NCBI GenBank assembly: GCA_016280975.1
Contig: JAEEHU010000051.1
Coordinates: 1 to 35,402, forward strand
From: Acholeplasmatales bacterium
GTDB lineage: Bacteria; Bacillota_I; Bacilli_A; Acholeplasmatales; Anaeroplasmataceae
Length of the DNA: 35,402 bases
Direction of reading: 5' to 3'
Positions 10,048-18,263 of the stretch are shown in pieces. A program made the translations under genes and the position numbers. The notes under the pieces are model-generated. The model made no database searches, was not told where the DNA came from, and saw nothing but the letters and a program-made list of their open reading frames with translations. How positions within the stretch are numbered: position 1 is the first letter of the stretch; every line of letters begins with the position of its first letter.

Positions 10048-10701
10048 ATGAAAAAATTTGATGTATTGAACAGAATTGCTGAGTGCGGTGTTGTAGCTGT
10101 AGTTAGAGCAAAGTCTGAGGAAGAAGCTATTAATATAGCAACTGCATGTACTGACGGAGGAGTAAAGGCTATTGAAGTTACTTTCACAGTACCTGGTGCA
10201 GATAGCGTTATTAAGGCTTTAAAGAAGAAGATCCCAGCTGAGAAGTTAATCGTTGGTGCTGGATCTGTACTTGACCCTGAAACAGCAAGAGCTGCTATTT
10301 TAGCTGGTGCTGAATTCATCGTTGCACCTTCATTTAGTGAAGGAGTTGCTAAACTTTGCAACCGTTACCAAGTACCTTATATTCCAGGAACTCAAACTAT
10401 TAAGGAAATCGTTACAGCTATGGAAGCTGGTTGCGATGTAATTAAGGTATTCCCTGGTGATATGTTAGGACCAGTATTCATTAAGGACGTTAAGGGACCA
10501 CTTCCTTATGCAAACTTAATGCCATCTGGTGGTGTTAACCTTGAAAATGCAGCTGAATGGATTAAGATGGGTGCTGTATGTATTTCTTCAGGTTCTCACT
10601 TAACTGCACCTGCAACAAAGGGTGATTTAGCTGAGACAGCTAAGCGTGCAAAGCAATATGTTGATGCAGTAGCACAAGCAAGACAAGAATTAAAGAAGTA
10701 A
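10048..10701 (+). CDS. eda: 2-dehydro-3-deoxy-phosphogluconate aldolase (KDPG/KHG aldolase)
   Basis: CGVVAVVRAKSEEEA, GVKAIEVTFTVPGA, VIKVFPGDMLGP, LMPSGGVNLENA. Confidence 0.95.
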   Translation: MKKFDVLNRIAECGVVAVVRAKSEEEAINIATACTDGGVKAIEVTFTVPGADSVIKALKKKIPAEKLIVGAGSVLDPETARAAILAGAEFIVAPSFSEGVAKLCNRYQVPYIPGTQTIKEIVTAMEAGCDVIKVFPGDMLGPVFIKDVKGPLPYANLMPSGGVNLENAAEWIKMGAVCISSGSHLTAPATKGDLAETAKRAKQYVDAVAQARQELKK

Positions 10702-10729
10702 AAAATTTGTTAATAAGCAGGAATTAATT

Positions 10730-11764
10730 ATGGATGAAAAAATTTTAACATTTGGAGAGATAATGCTAAGATTATCTACTCCTGATTATTCCACAATTAA
10801 TCAAACTCAATCCTTCTTAGTTAATTATGGTGGTGGTGAGGCAAACGTTGCTGTTGCACTTGCTCACATGGGACATAAAACATACTTTATGTCTAAGCTT
10901 CCACCAAATCAATTAGGAGATGGAGCTATCACTCATTTAAAGAGTCATGGAGTTGATACTACATACGTTGTTAGAGGTTCTACAACAATTGGTATCTATT
11001 TCCTTGAAACTGGATTTGGTGGTAGACCATCAAAGGTTATTTATAACCGTAAACACTCTGCTATCACTCGTATATCAGAAGATGAATTTGATTGGGAAGA
11101 AATATTTTCTAATGCTACATGGTTCCATTTATCTGGAATTACATTAGCACTTGGTGAAAGAGTAAGAAAGGTTGCTTTAAGAGCAGTAAAGGAAGCTAAA
11201 AAGTACAATGTTCCTGTAAGCTTCGATTTCAACTATCGTTCTAAATTATGGACAGTTGAAGAAGCAAGACCTGTCTATAAGCAATTTATGAATTACGTAA
11301 ATATTGTTTTTGCAAGCTTCTATGATGCAAATACAATACTTGAAATTCCTCTTGATAAGGGATTTGAGGATAAAACATTATCTGAAAAGAGAAGAAATGT
11401 TTTCCCTAAAATGATCAAAAAATATAAGCTAGATTACATTTTTGGTACAGATAGAGTTGTATATACTGCAACTGACAATTCACTTGCGGGATACTATTTC
11501 TGGTTAAAGGGTGAAGAACTATCTTGGGAATTAACAGAGCCAATTAGATTCAATATTTATGATAGAATTGGTGGAGGAGATGCGTTTGCATCTGGTGTTA
11601 TTCACGGATTATTAAAAGATTATCACAATCCAGCCTATGCTGTTAGATATGGATTAAATACCTCAGTTTTAAAGCATACTATTTATGGTGATGCTTCTAC
11701 AATGAGTTGTGAAGATATCGAAACATTTATGGCAGCAAATGGTAGTGCTGAAGTAGTGAGATAG
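10730..11764 (+). CDS. PfkB-family sugar kinase, 2-keto-3-deoxygluconate kinase-like, divergent paralog
   Basis: GGGEANVAVALAHMG and DRIGGGDAFASGVIHGLL PfkB signatures; paralogous to 12261..13283. Confidence 0.88.
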   Translation: MDEKILTFGEIMLRLSTPDYSTINQTQSFLVNYGGGEANVAVALAHMGHKTYFMSKLPPNQLGDGAITHLKSHGVDTTYVVRGSTTIGIYFLETGFGGRPSKVIYNRKHSAITRISEDEFDWEEIFSNATWFHLSGITLALGERVRKVALRAVKEAKKYNVPVSFDFNYRSKLWTVEEARPVYKQFMNYVNIVFASFYDANTILEIPLDKGFEDKTLSEKRRNVFPKMIKKYKLDYIFGTDRVVYTATDNSLAGYYFWLKGEELSWELTEPIRFNIYDRIGGGDAFASGVIHGLLKDYHNPAYAVRYGLNTSVLKHTIYGDASTMSCEDIETFMAANGSAEVVR

Positions 11765-11775
11765 GAGAAAAAAAG

Positions 11776-12234
11776 ATGATTGTTGGAAAATTAGTTGATT
11801 TATATCGTTATAAGGGTATATCAAAAAATATCGATACAGCTATCGATTATATTCAAAATAACGATCTAATGGCCTTACCTAAGGGAAAGACAATTGTTGA
11901 TGGCGATAATGTATATATCAATAGAGACACTTATGTTGCTCGTCCTTTAGAAGAATGCTTCTTTGAAAATCATGAAAAGTATATTGATATTCAAATCGTT
12001 CTAAAAGGTCAAGAAGTAATAGGTTACACTCACATTACTAATCCTGATTTAAAGGTTACAACTCCTTATAATCCGGACAAGGATGTAACAAAATATAATT
12101 ACAACCCTAAGGGTGCTGTATTCTTCACATTAGAAGAAGGATTTGCTTTAGTTTACACTGAGGATGCTCATTTAGCTAAATGTAAAGCAAATGATGAAAT
12201 CGTAGAAAAAGTTGTTGTCAAAGTTAAAATATAG
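11776..12234 (+). CDS. YhcH/YjgK/YiaL family protein (DUF386, cupin-like)
   Basis: NRDTYVARPLEECFFENHEKYIDIQIVLKGQEVIGYTHI and FALVYTEDAHLAKC resemble this family; sugar-catabolic context. Confidence 0.85.
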   Translation: MIVGKLVDLYRYKGISKNIDTAIDYIQNNDLMALPKGKTIVDGDNVYINRDTYVARPLEECFFENHEKYIDIQIVLKGQEVIGYTHITNPDLKVTTPYNPDKDVTKYNYNPKGAVFFTLEEGFALVYTEDAHLAKCKANDEIVEKVVVKVKI

Positions 12235-12260
12235 TATTAGAAAAGGAGATTTAAAAAACA

Positions 12261-13283
12261 ATGGCAAAAATCGTAACATTAGGTGAAATCATGTTAAGAT
12301 TATCACCAGCTGGACAAAACCGTTTTGTTCAAGTTGATAATTTCAATGTAATTTATGGAGGAGGAGAAGCTAACGTTGCTGTTTCAGCTGCTAACTATGG
12401 TCATGATGCTTATTTCGTAACTAAGTTACCTAAGCATGAAATTGGTCAAGCTGCTGTTAATTCTTTAAGAAGATATGGCGTAAATACTCAATACATCGCT
12501 CGTGGTGGTAATAGAGTTGGTATTTACTATGCTGAAACTGGTGCATCAATGAGACCTTCTAAGGTTATTTATGACCGTGCAGGTTCTTCAATTGCTGAAG
12601 CTGATCCAGAGGATTTCGATTTCGATGAAATCTTCAAGGGTGCTGACTGGTTCCACTGGTCAGGAATTACTCCAGCTATTTCTGATAAGGCTGCTAAGTT
12701 AACTGAGCTTGCTTGTAAGGCAGCTAAGAAGGCAGGTGCAACTGTATCTGTTGACTTAAACTTCCGTAAGAAATTATGGACATCAGAAAAGGCTATCTCT
12801 GTCATGAGACCTTTAATGAAGTATGTTGATGTATGTATCGGTAACGAAGAGGATGCAGAATTATGCTTAGGCTTCAAGCCAGATGCAAACGTTGAAGCTG
12901 GTGAAACTGGTGCTGCTGGATATCATAAGATTTTCGAGCAAATGGCAAAGGAATTTGATTTCAAGTATGTTATTTCAACATTAAGAGAATCATTCTCAGC
13001 TACACACAATGGTTGGAAGGCATTAATTTATAACGGAAAAGAATTCTATGAATCTAAGCGTTATGAAATCAACCCAATTATCGACCGTATCGGTGGTGGA
13101 GATTCATTCTCTGGTGGTATTATCCATGGCTTATTAACAAAGAAGACTCAAGGCGAAGCTTTAGAGTTCGCAGTTGCTGCAAGTGCATTAAAGCATACTA
13201 TTAATGGTGACTTCAACCTAGTTAGTGCTGATGAAGTTGAATCACTTGCTGGTGGTAATGCTAACGGACGTGTTCAACGTTAA
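12261..13283 (+). CDS. kdgK: 2-keto-3-deoxygluconate kinase (PfkB family)
   Basis: GGGEANVAVSAANYG, CIGNEEDAELCLG, DRIGGGDSFSGGIIHGLL; operon with eda, kduI and kduD. Confidence 0.92.
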   Translation: MAKIVTLGEIMLRLSPAGQNRFVQVDNFNVIYGGGEANVAVSAANYGHDAYFVTKLPKHEIGQAAVNSLRRYGVNTQYIARGGNRVGIYYAETGASMRPSKVIYDRAGSSIAEADPEDFDFDEIFKGADWFHWSGITPAISDKAAKLTELACKAAKKAGATVSVDLNFRKKLWTSEKAISVMRPLMKYVDVCIGNEEDAELCLGFKPDANVEAGETGAAGYHKIFEQMAKEFDFKYVISTLRESFSATHNGWKALIYNGKEFYESKRYEINPIIDRIGGGDSFSGGIIHGLLTKKTQGEALEFAVAASALKHTINGDFNLVSADEVESLAGGNANGRVQR

Positions 13284-13305
13284 TTAAATTAAATTGTCAA
13301 TTTTT

Positions 13306-13333
13306 ATACCAAGGGCTTTCGGGCTCTTGGTAT
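13306..13333. other. Strong intercistronic stem-loop without a U tract
   Basis: ATACCAAGGGC...GCTCTTGGTAT, about 12 bp including G-T wobbles; followed by AATTATAACTTAGGAGG. Confidence 0.6.
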
Positions 13334-13355
13334 AATTATAACTTAGGAGGTTTTC

Positions 13356-14195
13356 ATGAAAATTGGTGTTAGAGTTCACGATTTCGGTAAAAGTAATGCC
13401 GAGACGCTTGCTCAAGAAGCAAAGAAGGTAGGCTTTGATGGAGTTCAATTAGTTTTAAATAAGGCTATTGAAGGTGAATCAGGTCTTGCAGGAACACTTT
13501 CTAAGGAAAAAGCAAATTATTATTATGAGGCGTTTAAAAAAGAAGGATTAGATATAGCTATGCTTGGCGCATATTTTAATCCAGTTCATTCTAATAAGGA
13601 GCTTGTTGAAAAGAACATAGCTAAATTTAAAGAGCATTTAAAATTTGAAAATGACTTTCATGCTGGCTATGTAGGTAGTGAAACTGGTTCATTCAATGAT
13701 GACAAATGGACATATAATCCACTTAATAGAACTGAAGATGCATTCCAAGAGGTTAAAAGAATTTTTAAAGATTTAGCAAATACTGCAGAAGCCTCTAATG
13801 CTAAGATGGCTATTGAGGGTGCTTATGGACATTGTATGTTTGAGCCAAAAGCCTTAAAAAGATTAGTAGATGAGATAAATTCAAATAGCGTATACTATAT
13901 CGTTGACATTTATAACTATCTATCAATCGATAATTATAAGAATTATAAAGAGATTTTTGAGGAATGTTTGGAATTGTTTAAAGGAAGAATAGTAATCTTC
14001 CACCTTAAAGATTTTATAATCCAAGATGGTGCTTTAAAACAGACTTGTATTGGAAAAGGAATAATTGATTATGATTATTTGATTAAGAAAATTAAAGAAA
14101 ATGCTCCCGATGCATATTTAATTTTCGAGGGTTCTAAACCAGAGGATATGGAATACTCATTTAAATTTGTTAAGTCAAAAATTGATGAGGCTTAA
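13356..14195 (+). CDS. Sugar phosphate isomerase/epimerase (TIM-barrel, AP_endonuc_2-like)
   Basis: AQEAKKVGFDGVQLVLNKA, KMAIEGAYGHCMFEPKALKRLVDEIN, RIVIFHLKDF typical of the family; in the uronate operon. Confidence 0.85.
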   Translation: MKIGVRVHDFGKSNAETLAQEAKKVGFDGVQLVLNKAIEGESGLAGTLSKEKANYYYEAFKKEGLDIAMLGAYFNPVHSNKELVEKNIAKFKEHLKFENDFHAGYVGSETGSFNDDKWTYNPLNRTEDAFQEVKRIFKDLANTAEASNAKMAIEGAYGHCMFEPKALKRLVDEINSNSVYYIVDIYNYLSIDNYKNYKEIFEECLELFKGRIVIFHLKDFIIQDGALKQTCIGKGIIDYDYLIKKIKENAPDAYLIFEGSKPEDMEYSFKFVKSKIDEA

Positions 14196-14213
14196 AATAA
14201 AAAGGAGAACAAA

Positions 14214-15050
14214 ATGAAATTAGATGTTAGATATGCGAATCATCCAGATGATTCAAAATTCTATACAACAGAAGAATTAAGAAAGCACTATTTAATTCAA
14301 ACAGTTTTCGAAAAAGATGAAATTGTATTTACATATTCTCATCAAGACCGTATGATCGCTGGTGGTATTATGCCAGTTGATAAAAAGGTTGTATTAGATT
14401 CAGCTGATGAATTAAGAGCAGATTATTTCTTACAAAGAAGAGAAATGGGCTTTATTAATGTAGGTGGTAAGGGTAAGGTTACTTTAGATGGTAAAGAATA
14501 CGAAATCCTACCAAAAGATGGTATGTATATTGGAATGGGAACTAAGGAAATTATTTTCGAATCAGTAGATAAGAAGAATCCTGCTAAGTTCTATGTAAAT
14601 TCTTCACCTGCTCATAAAACTTATCCAACAGTTTACATTAATTATGAAAAAGCTAACCATAAGCCAATGGGCGATGAAGCACATATGAATAAGCGTATTA
14701 TTAACCAATACATTCATAAGGATGTTTGTGAGTCTTGCCAATTAGCTATGGGTATGACTGAACTTGCAGTAGGTTCATCTTGGAATACAATGCCATGTCA
14801 TACACATGAAAGAAGAATGGAAGTTTATTTCTATTTCAATTTCCCAGAAACTGAGCGTGTATTCCACATTATGGGTCGTCCTGATGAAACAAGACACATC
14901 ATTATGGCTCCAGAGCAAGCTGTAATATCACCTTCTTGGTCAATTCACTGTGCTTCAGCAACAATGAATTATACATTCATTTGGGGTATGTGTGGTGAAA
15001 ACCAAGATTATGATGATCAAGATTTCTTTAAAACAGCTGATTTAAAATAA
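14214..15050 (+). CDS. kduI: 5-dehydro-4-deoxy-D-glucuronate isomerase
   Basis: MKLDVRYANHPDDSKFYTTEELRKHYLI, TMPCHTHERRMEVYFYFNFPE, SPSWSIHCASATMNYTFIWGMCGENQ. Confidence 0.97.
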   Translation: MKLDVRYANHPDDSKFYTTEELRKHYLIQTVFEKDEIVFTYSHQDRMIAGGIMPVDKKVVLDSADELRADYFLQRREMGFINVGGKGKVTLDGKEYEILPKDGMYIGMGTKEIIFESVDKKNPAKFYVNSSPAHKTYPTVYINYEKANHKPMGDEAHMNKRIINQYIHKDVCESCQLAMGMTELAVGSSWNTMPCHTHERRMEVYFYFNFPETERVFHIMGRPDETRHIIMAPEQAVISPSWSIHCASATMNYTFIWGMCGENQDYDDQDFFKTADLK

Positions 15051-15076
15051 TTTAATTAAGAGGAGAAAATTTAAAA

Positions 15077-15877
15077 ATGAAAATGCAAGATTTTAGATTA
15101 GACGGCAAAGTTGCTTTAATAACTGGTGCTTCTTATGGTATTGGTTTTGCTATTGCTTGTGGTATGGCAGAAGCAGGTGCTACAATCGTATTTAATGACA
15201 TTAAGCAAGAATTAGTAGATAAGGGTATTGCTGCTTATAAAGAAAAGGGAATCACAGCACATGGTTATGTATGTGATGTAACTAATGAAGAAGCAGTTAA
15301 TGCTATGGTTGCTCAAATTGAAAAAGAAGTTGGTGTAATCGACGTACTTGTTAACAATGCAGGTATTATCAAGAGAATCCCAATGATTGAAATGACAGCT
15401 GAACAATTCCGTCAAGTTATTGATGTAGATTTAAATGCACCATTCATCGTATCAAAGGCAGTTATTCCTTCAATGATTAAGAAGGGTCATGGAAAGATTA
15501 TTAACATTTGTTCTATGATGTCTGAATTAGGTAGAGAAACAGTTTCAGCTTACGCTGCAGCTAAGGGTGGTTTAAAGATGTTAACTCGTAATATCTGTTC
15601 TGAATATGGTGAATACAATATTCAATGTAATGGTATTGGACCTGGTTACATCGCTACACCTCAAACAGCTCCACTTCGTGAACGTCAACCAGATGGTTCT
15701 CGTCATCCATTTGATTCATTCATCGTTGCAAAGACACCAGCTGGTCGTTGGTTAGAAGCAGAAGAATTAGCAGGACCTGCTGTATTCTTAGCATCTGAAG
15801 CTTCAAATGCTGTAAACGGACATATTTTATATGTTGATGGTGGTATCTTAGCTTATATCGGTAAGCAACCTAAGTAA
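15077..15877 (+). CDS. kduD: SDR-family 2-dehydro-3-deoxy-D-gluconate 5-dehydrogenase
   Basis: GKVALITGASYGIGFAIA, VNNAGI, YAAAKGG; follows kduI. Confidence 0.93.
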   Translation: MKMQDFRLDGKVALITGASYGIGFAIACGMAEAGATIVFNDIKQELVDKGIAAYKEKGITAHGYVCDVTNEEAVNAMVAQIEKEVGVIDVLVNNAGIIKRIPMIEMTAEQFRQVIDVDLNAPFIVSKAVIPSMIKKGHGKIINICSMMSELGRETVSAYAAAKGGLKMLTRNICSEYGEYNIQCNGIGPGYIATPQTAPLRERQPDGSRHPFDSFIVAKTPAGRWLEAEELAGPAVFLASEASNAVNGHILYVDGGILAYIGKQPK

Positions 15878-15900
15878 TCATTGTTTACATTTTAAAAACT

Positions 15901-15928
15901 GATTCAGGAAATCCCTGAATCTTTTTTT
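15901..15928 (+). terminator. Rho-independent terminator at the end of the uronate operon
   Basis: GATTCAGG-AAATC-CCTGAATC followed by TTTTTTT. Confidence 0.92.
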
Positions 15929-15992
15929 ATTTATATAAATTTGTGTATTTTTTTAATTTGGTTTATAATTAGTATAAGTTGGGTGAAAAATT

Positions 15993-16412
15993 ATGTTATA
16001 TTTAGGCTTAATTGTAACTATAATTTCATATGCTATATTAATTACAGTTGTGATGATATATTGTTATTATTTTTTCAAAAAGAACTGGAAGAAGGCCATT
16101 ACTTTTGAATTAATAACATTTATGACATCACTTTTTACGTCTATGATTTCATCATGGATGATAATTGTAATGAATGGTGATTTTAACCTTAATTTTGGTC
16201 TTAATTTTAGTATAGTTCCATTTATATTTGTAGCTATCGCAATGCCACTATTAATCATTAATAGCGTCACTTTAAAGAAGTATAAAAGTAATGATAGTAT
16301 ATTAACTGGTGTATCTAATTTTTTAATGCCAGCATTAACTTTAATTGGTATATTTGTCTCAACTTTAGTATTAAGCTATAACGTGTCATATTTCATTTAT
16401 ATAATGAAATAA
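15993..16412 (+). CDS. Small hydrophobic multi-pass membrane protein of unknown function
   Basis: 139 aa with about 4 hydrophobic helices; no family recognised. Confidence 0.6.
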   Translation: MLYLGLIVTIISYAILITVVMIYCYYFFKKNWKKAITFELITFMTSLFTSMISSWMIIVMNGDFNLNFGLNFSIVPFIFVAIAMPLLIINSVTLKKYKSNDSILTGVSNFLMPALTLIGIFVSTLVLSYNVSYFIYIMK

Positions 16413-16415
16413 ACA

Positions 16416-16462
16416 TGTAAACGTTTTAAATTATTAGACTAATTTTACTATATCTTTATAAT
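16416..16462 (+). promoter_or_regulatory. Predicted promoter of the ACT/PFL operon with cre-like motif
   Basis: TGTAAACGTTTTAA (16416-16429) upstream of TTAGAC (16434-16439), 17-nt spacer, TATAAT (16457-16462). Confidence 0.6.
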
Positions 16463-16516
16463 GTAAAAGTTTTATTGTAAAATAGATTTGAATTTTTTTA
16501 TTAGAGGTGTATTAGT

Positions 16517-16786
16517 ATGAATGCAGTTTTATCAGTAGTAGGAAAAGACACAGTTGGTATTTTAGCAGCTGTAGCTTCTAAATGTAGTGAATATAAGGCT
16601 AATGTTAATGATGTTAGTCAAACAATTATCGATGAATATTTTGCAATGTTCATGGTCATTAATATTGATAAATTAACTATCAATTTCAATGACTTCGTTG
16701 ATATTATGCAAAATTTAGGTAAAGATAAGAATTTAGAAATTCATTGTATGCATGAAGATATTTTCAACTTAATGCATAAGATTTAA
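16517..16786 (+). CDS. ACT domain-containing protein (UPF0237)
   Basis: MNAVLSVVGKDTVGILAAVASKCSEYKANVNDVSQTIIDEYFAMFMVINID is a typical ACT fold sequence; paired with UPF0210. Confidence 0.93.
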   Translation: MNAVLSVVGKDTVGILAAVASKCSEYKANVNDVSQTIIDEYFAMFMVINIDKLTINFNDFVDIMQNLGKDKNLEIHCMHEDIFNLMHKI

Positions 16787-16798
16787 TGAGGTATAATT

Positions 16799-18157
16799 AT
16801 GCTTAATGATAAGGAAATATTAGAAACAATAAAGATGATTCAAGAACAAAACCTAGATGTAAGAACAATTACAATGGGTATTTCTTTAATCGACTGTATG
16901 GATACAGATATTGATAAGTCTTGTGAAAAGGTTTATAACAAGATTTATACATATGCTAAAGATTTAGTAAAAACTGGTGAAGCAATTTCTAAGAAATATG
17001 GCATTCCTATTATAAATAAAAGAGTATCAGTTACTCCAATTTCAATGTTACTTGGTGTATCTGGTGGAGATCCTATTAAGTATGCAAAGACTTTAGATAA
17101 GGTTGCAAAGGATATAGGTATCAATTTCATTGGTGGATATAGTGCACTTGTTCAAAAGGGCTTCGCTCCTGGTGATAGAGAATTAATTGAATCTATACCT
17201 GAAGCACTTGCTCAAACTGAAAGAGTATGCTCAAGTGTTAATATTGGTTCAACAAGAGCAGGTATCAATCTTGACGCTGTAAAGATTATGGGTCAAAAGG
17301 TTAGAATGGCAGCAGAATTAACTAAGGATAACAACTGTATGGGTGCATCTAAGCTAGTTGTATTCTGTAACGCTGTTGAGGATAATCCATTTATGGCAGG
17401 AGCTTTCCATGGTGTTGGTGAGGCTGACTGTGTTATAAATGTTGGTGTATCTGGCCCTGGTGTAGTTAGAGCCGCAATTAAAAAAGCTCCTAAGGATGCT
17501 TCAATCGCAGAAATCGCAGATATTATTAAAAGAACTGCATTTAAGGTTACTAGAATGGGACAACTTGTTGGTGTTGAAGCATCAAGAATGCTAAATAAGC
17601 CATTTGGTATCGTAGATTTAAGCTTAGCTCCAACTCCAGCTGTAGGTGACTCAGTTGCTCATATTCTAGAAGAGATTGGTCTTGAGCAATGTGGTTCAAC
17701 TGGTACAACTGCATGTCTTGCAATGCTAAATGATGCAGTTAAAAAGGGTGGAGTTATGGCATCAAGCCGTGTAGGTGGACTTTCTGGTGCATTTATTCCA
17801 GTAAGTGAAGATGCAGGTATGATTGCTGCTGCAGAGGCAGGTTCACTTTCAATTGAGAAGCTTGAAGCAATGACTGCTGTATGCTCAGTTGGTCTTGATA
17901 TGATTATTATTCCTGGTGATACAACTGCAGAGGTTATTTCAGGTATTATCGCTGATGAGGCTGCAATTGGTATGATCAACTCAAAAACAACTGCTGTAAG
18001 AGTTATTCCAGCAATTGGTAAAAAGGACGGAGAATCACTTAATTTTGGTGGTTTATTAGGCTATGGTCCAATAATGAAGGTATCAAAATTAAAGCCAAAT
18101 GTATTTATTAATCGTGGTGGACAAATTCCTGCCCCAATTAATAGCTTAAAGAACTAA
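16799..18157 (+). CDS. PFL family protein (UPF0210/DUF711)
   Basis: [58 protein letters not shown] end; conserved partner of the ACT gene. Confidence 0.95.
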   Translation: MLNDKEILETIKMIQEQNLDVRTITMGISLIDCMDTDIDKSCEKVYNKIYTYAKDLVKTGEAISKKYGIPIINKRVSVTPISMLLGVSGGDPIKYAKTLDKVAKDIGINFIGGYSALVQKGFAPGDRELIESIPEALAQTERVCSSVNIGSTRAGINLDAVKIMGQKVRMAAELTKDNNCMGASKLVVFCNAVEDNPFMAGAFHGVGEADCVINVGVSGPGVVRAAIKKAPKDASIAEIADIIKRTAFKVTRMGQLVGVEASRMLNKPFGIVDLSLAPTPAVGDSVAHILEEIGLEQCGSTGTTACLAMLNDAVKKGGVMASSRVGGLSGAFIPVSEDAGMIAAAEAGSLSIEKLEAMTAVCSVGLDMIIIPGDTTAEVISGIIADEAAIGMINSKTTAVRVIPAIGKKDGESLNFGGLLGYGPIMKVSKLKPNVFINRGGQIPAPINSLKN

Positions 18158-18165
18158 AAAATAAT

Positions 18166-18197
18166 GAGCCAATTATCGTTTTTGATAATTGGTTTTT
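18166..18197 (+). terminator. Rho-independent terminator
   Basis: CCAATTATC-GTTTTT-GATAATTGG then TTTTT. Confidence 0.88.
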
Positions 18198-18208
18198 CTT
18201 TTGCTTTA

Positions 18209-18237
18209 TTGAATATTAAATAAATTTAATATATAAT
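18209..18237 (+). promoter_or_regulatory. Predicted promoter of the phosphosugar mutase gene
   Basis: TTGAAT, 17-nt spacer, TATAAT. Confidence 0.6.
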
Positions 18238-18263
18238 AAATAAAGTAAAGGAGCGATAAAAAT

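Noticed and set aside
9957-10361. 134-aa antisense ORF over eda
   Set aside because: Antisense shadow of a conserved gene; composition reflects codon bias, not a real protein.
12569-12877. 102-aa antisense ORF over kdgK (and the other short antisense ORFs at 3262, 6679, 9473, 9585, 11041, 15212, 16067, 16945, 19019, 19375)
   Set aside because: All lie opposite confident genes and lack RBS or recognisable domains.
16390-16410. Hairpin ATTTCATT-TATAT-AATGAAAT at the end of the 15993 membrane gene
   Set aside because: Overlaps coding sequence and stop, has no U tract and is AT-only apart from single G/C positions; insufficient for a terminator call.
17659-17979. 106-aa antisense ORF over the PFL gene
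   Set aside because: Ala/Ser/Ile-rich antisense shadow of a well-conserved CDS.
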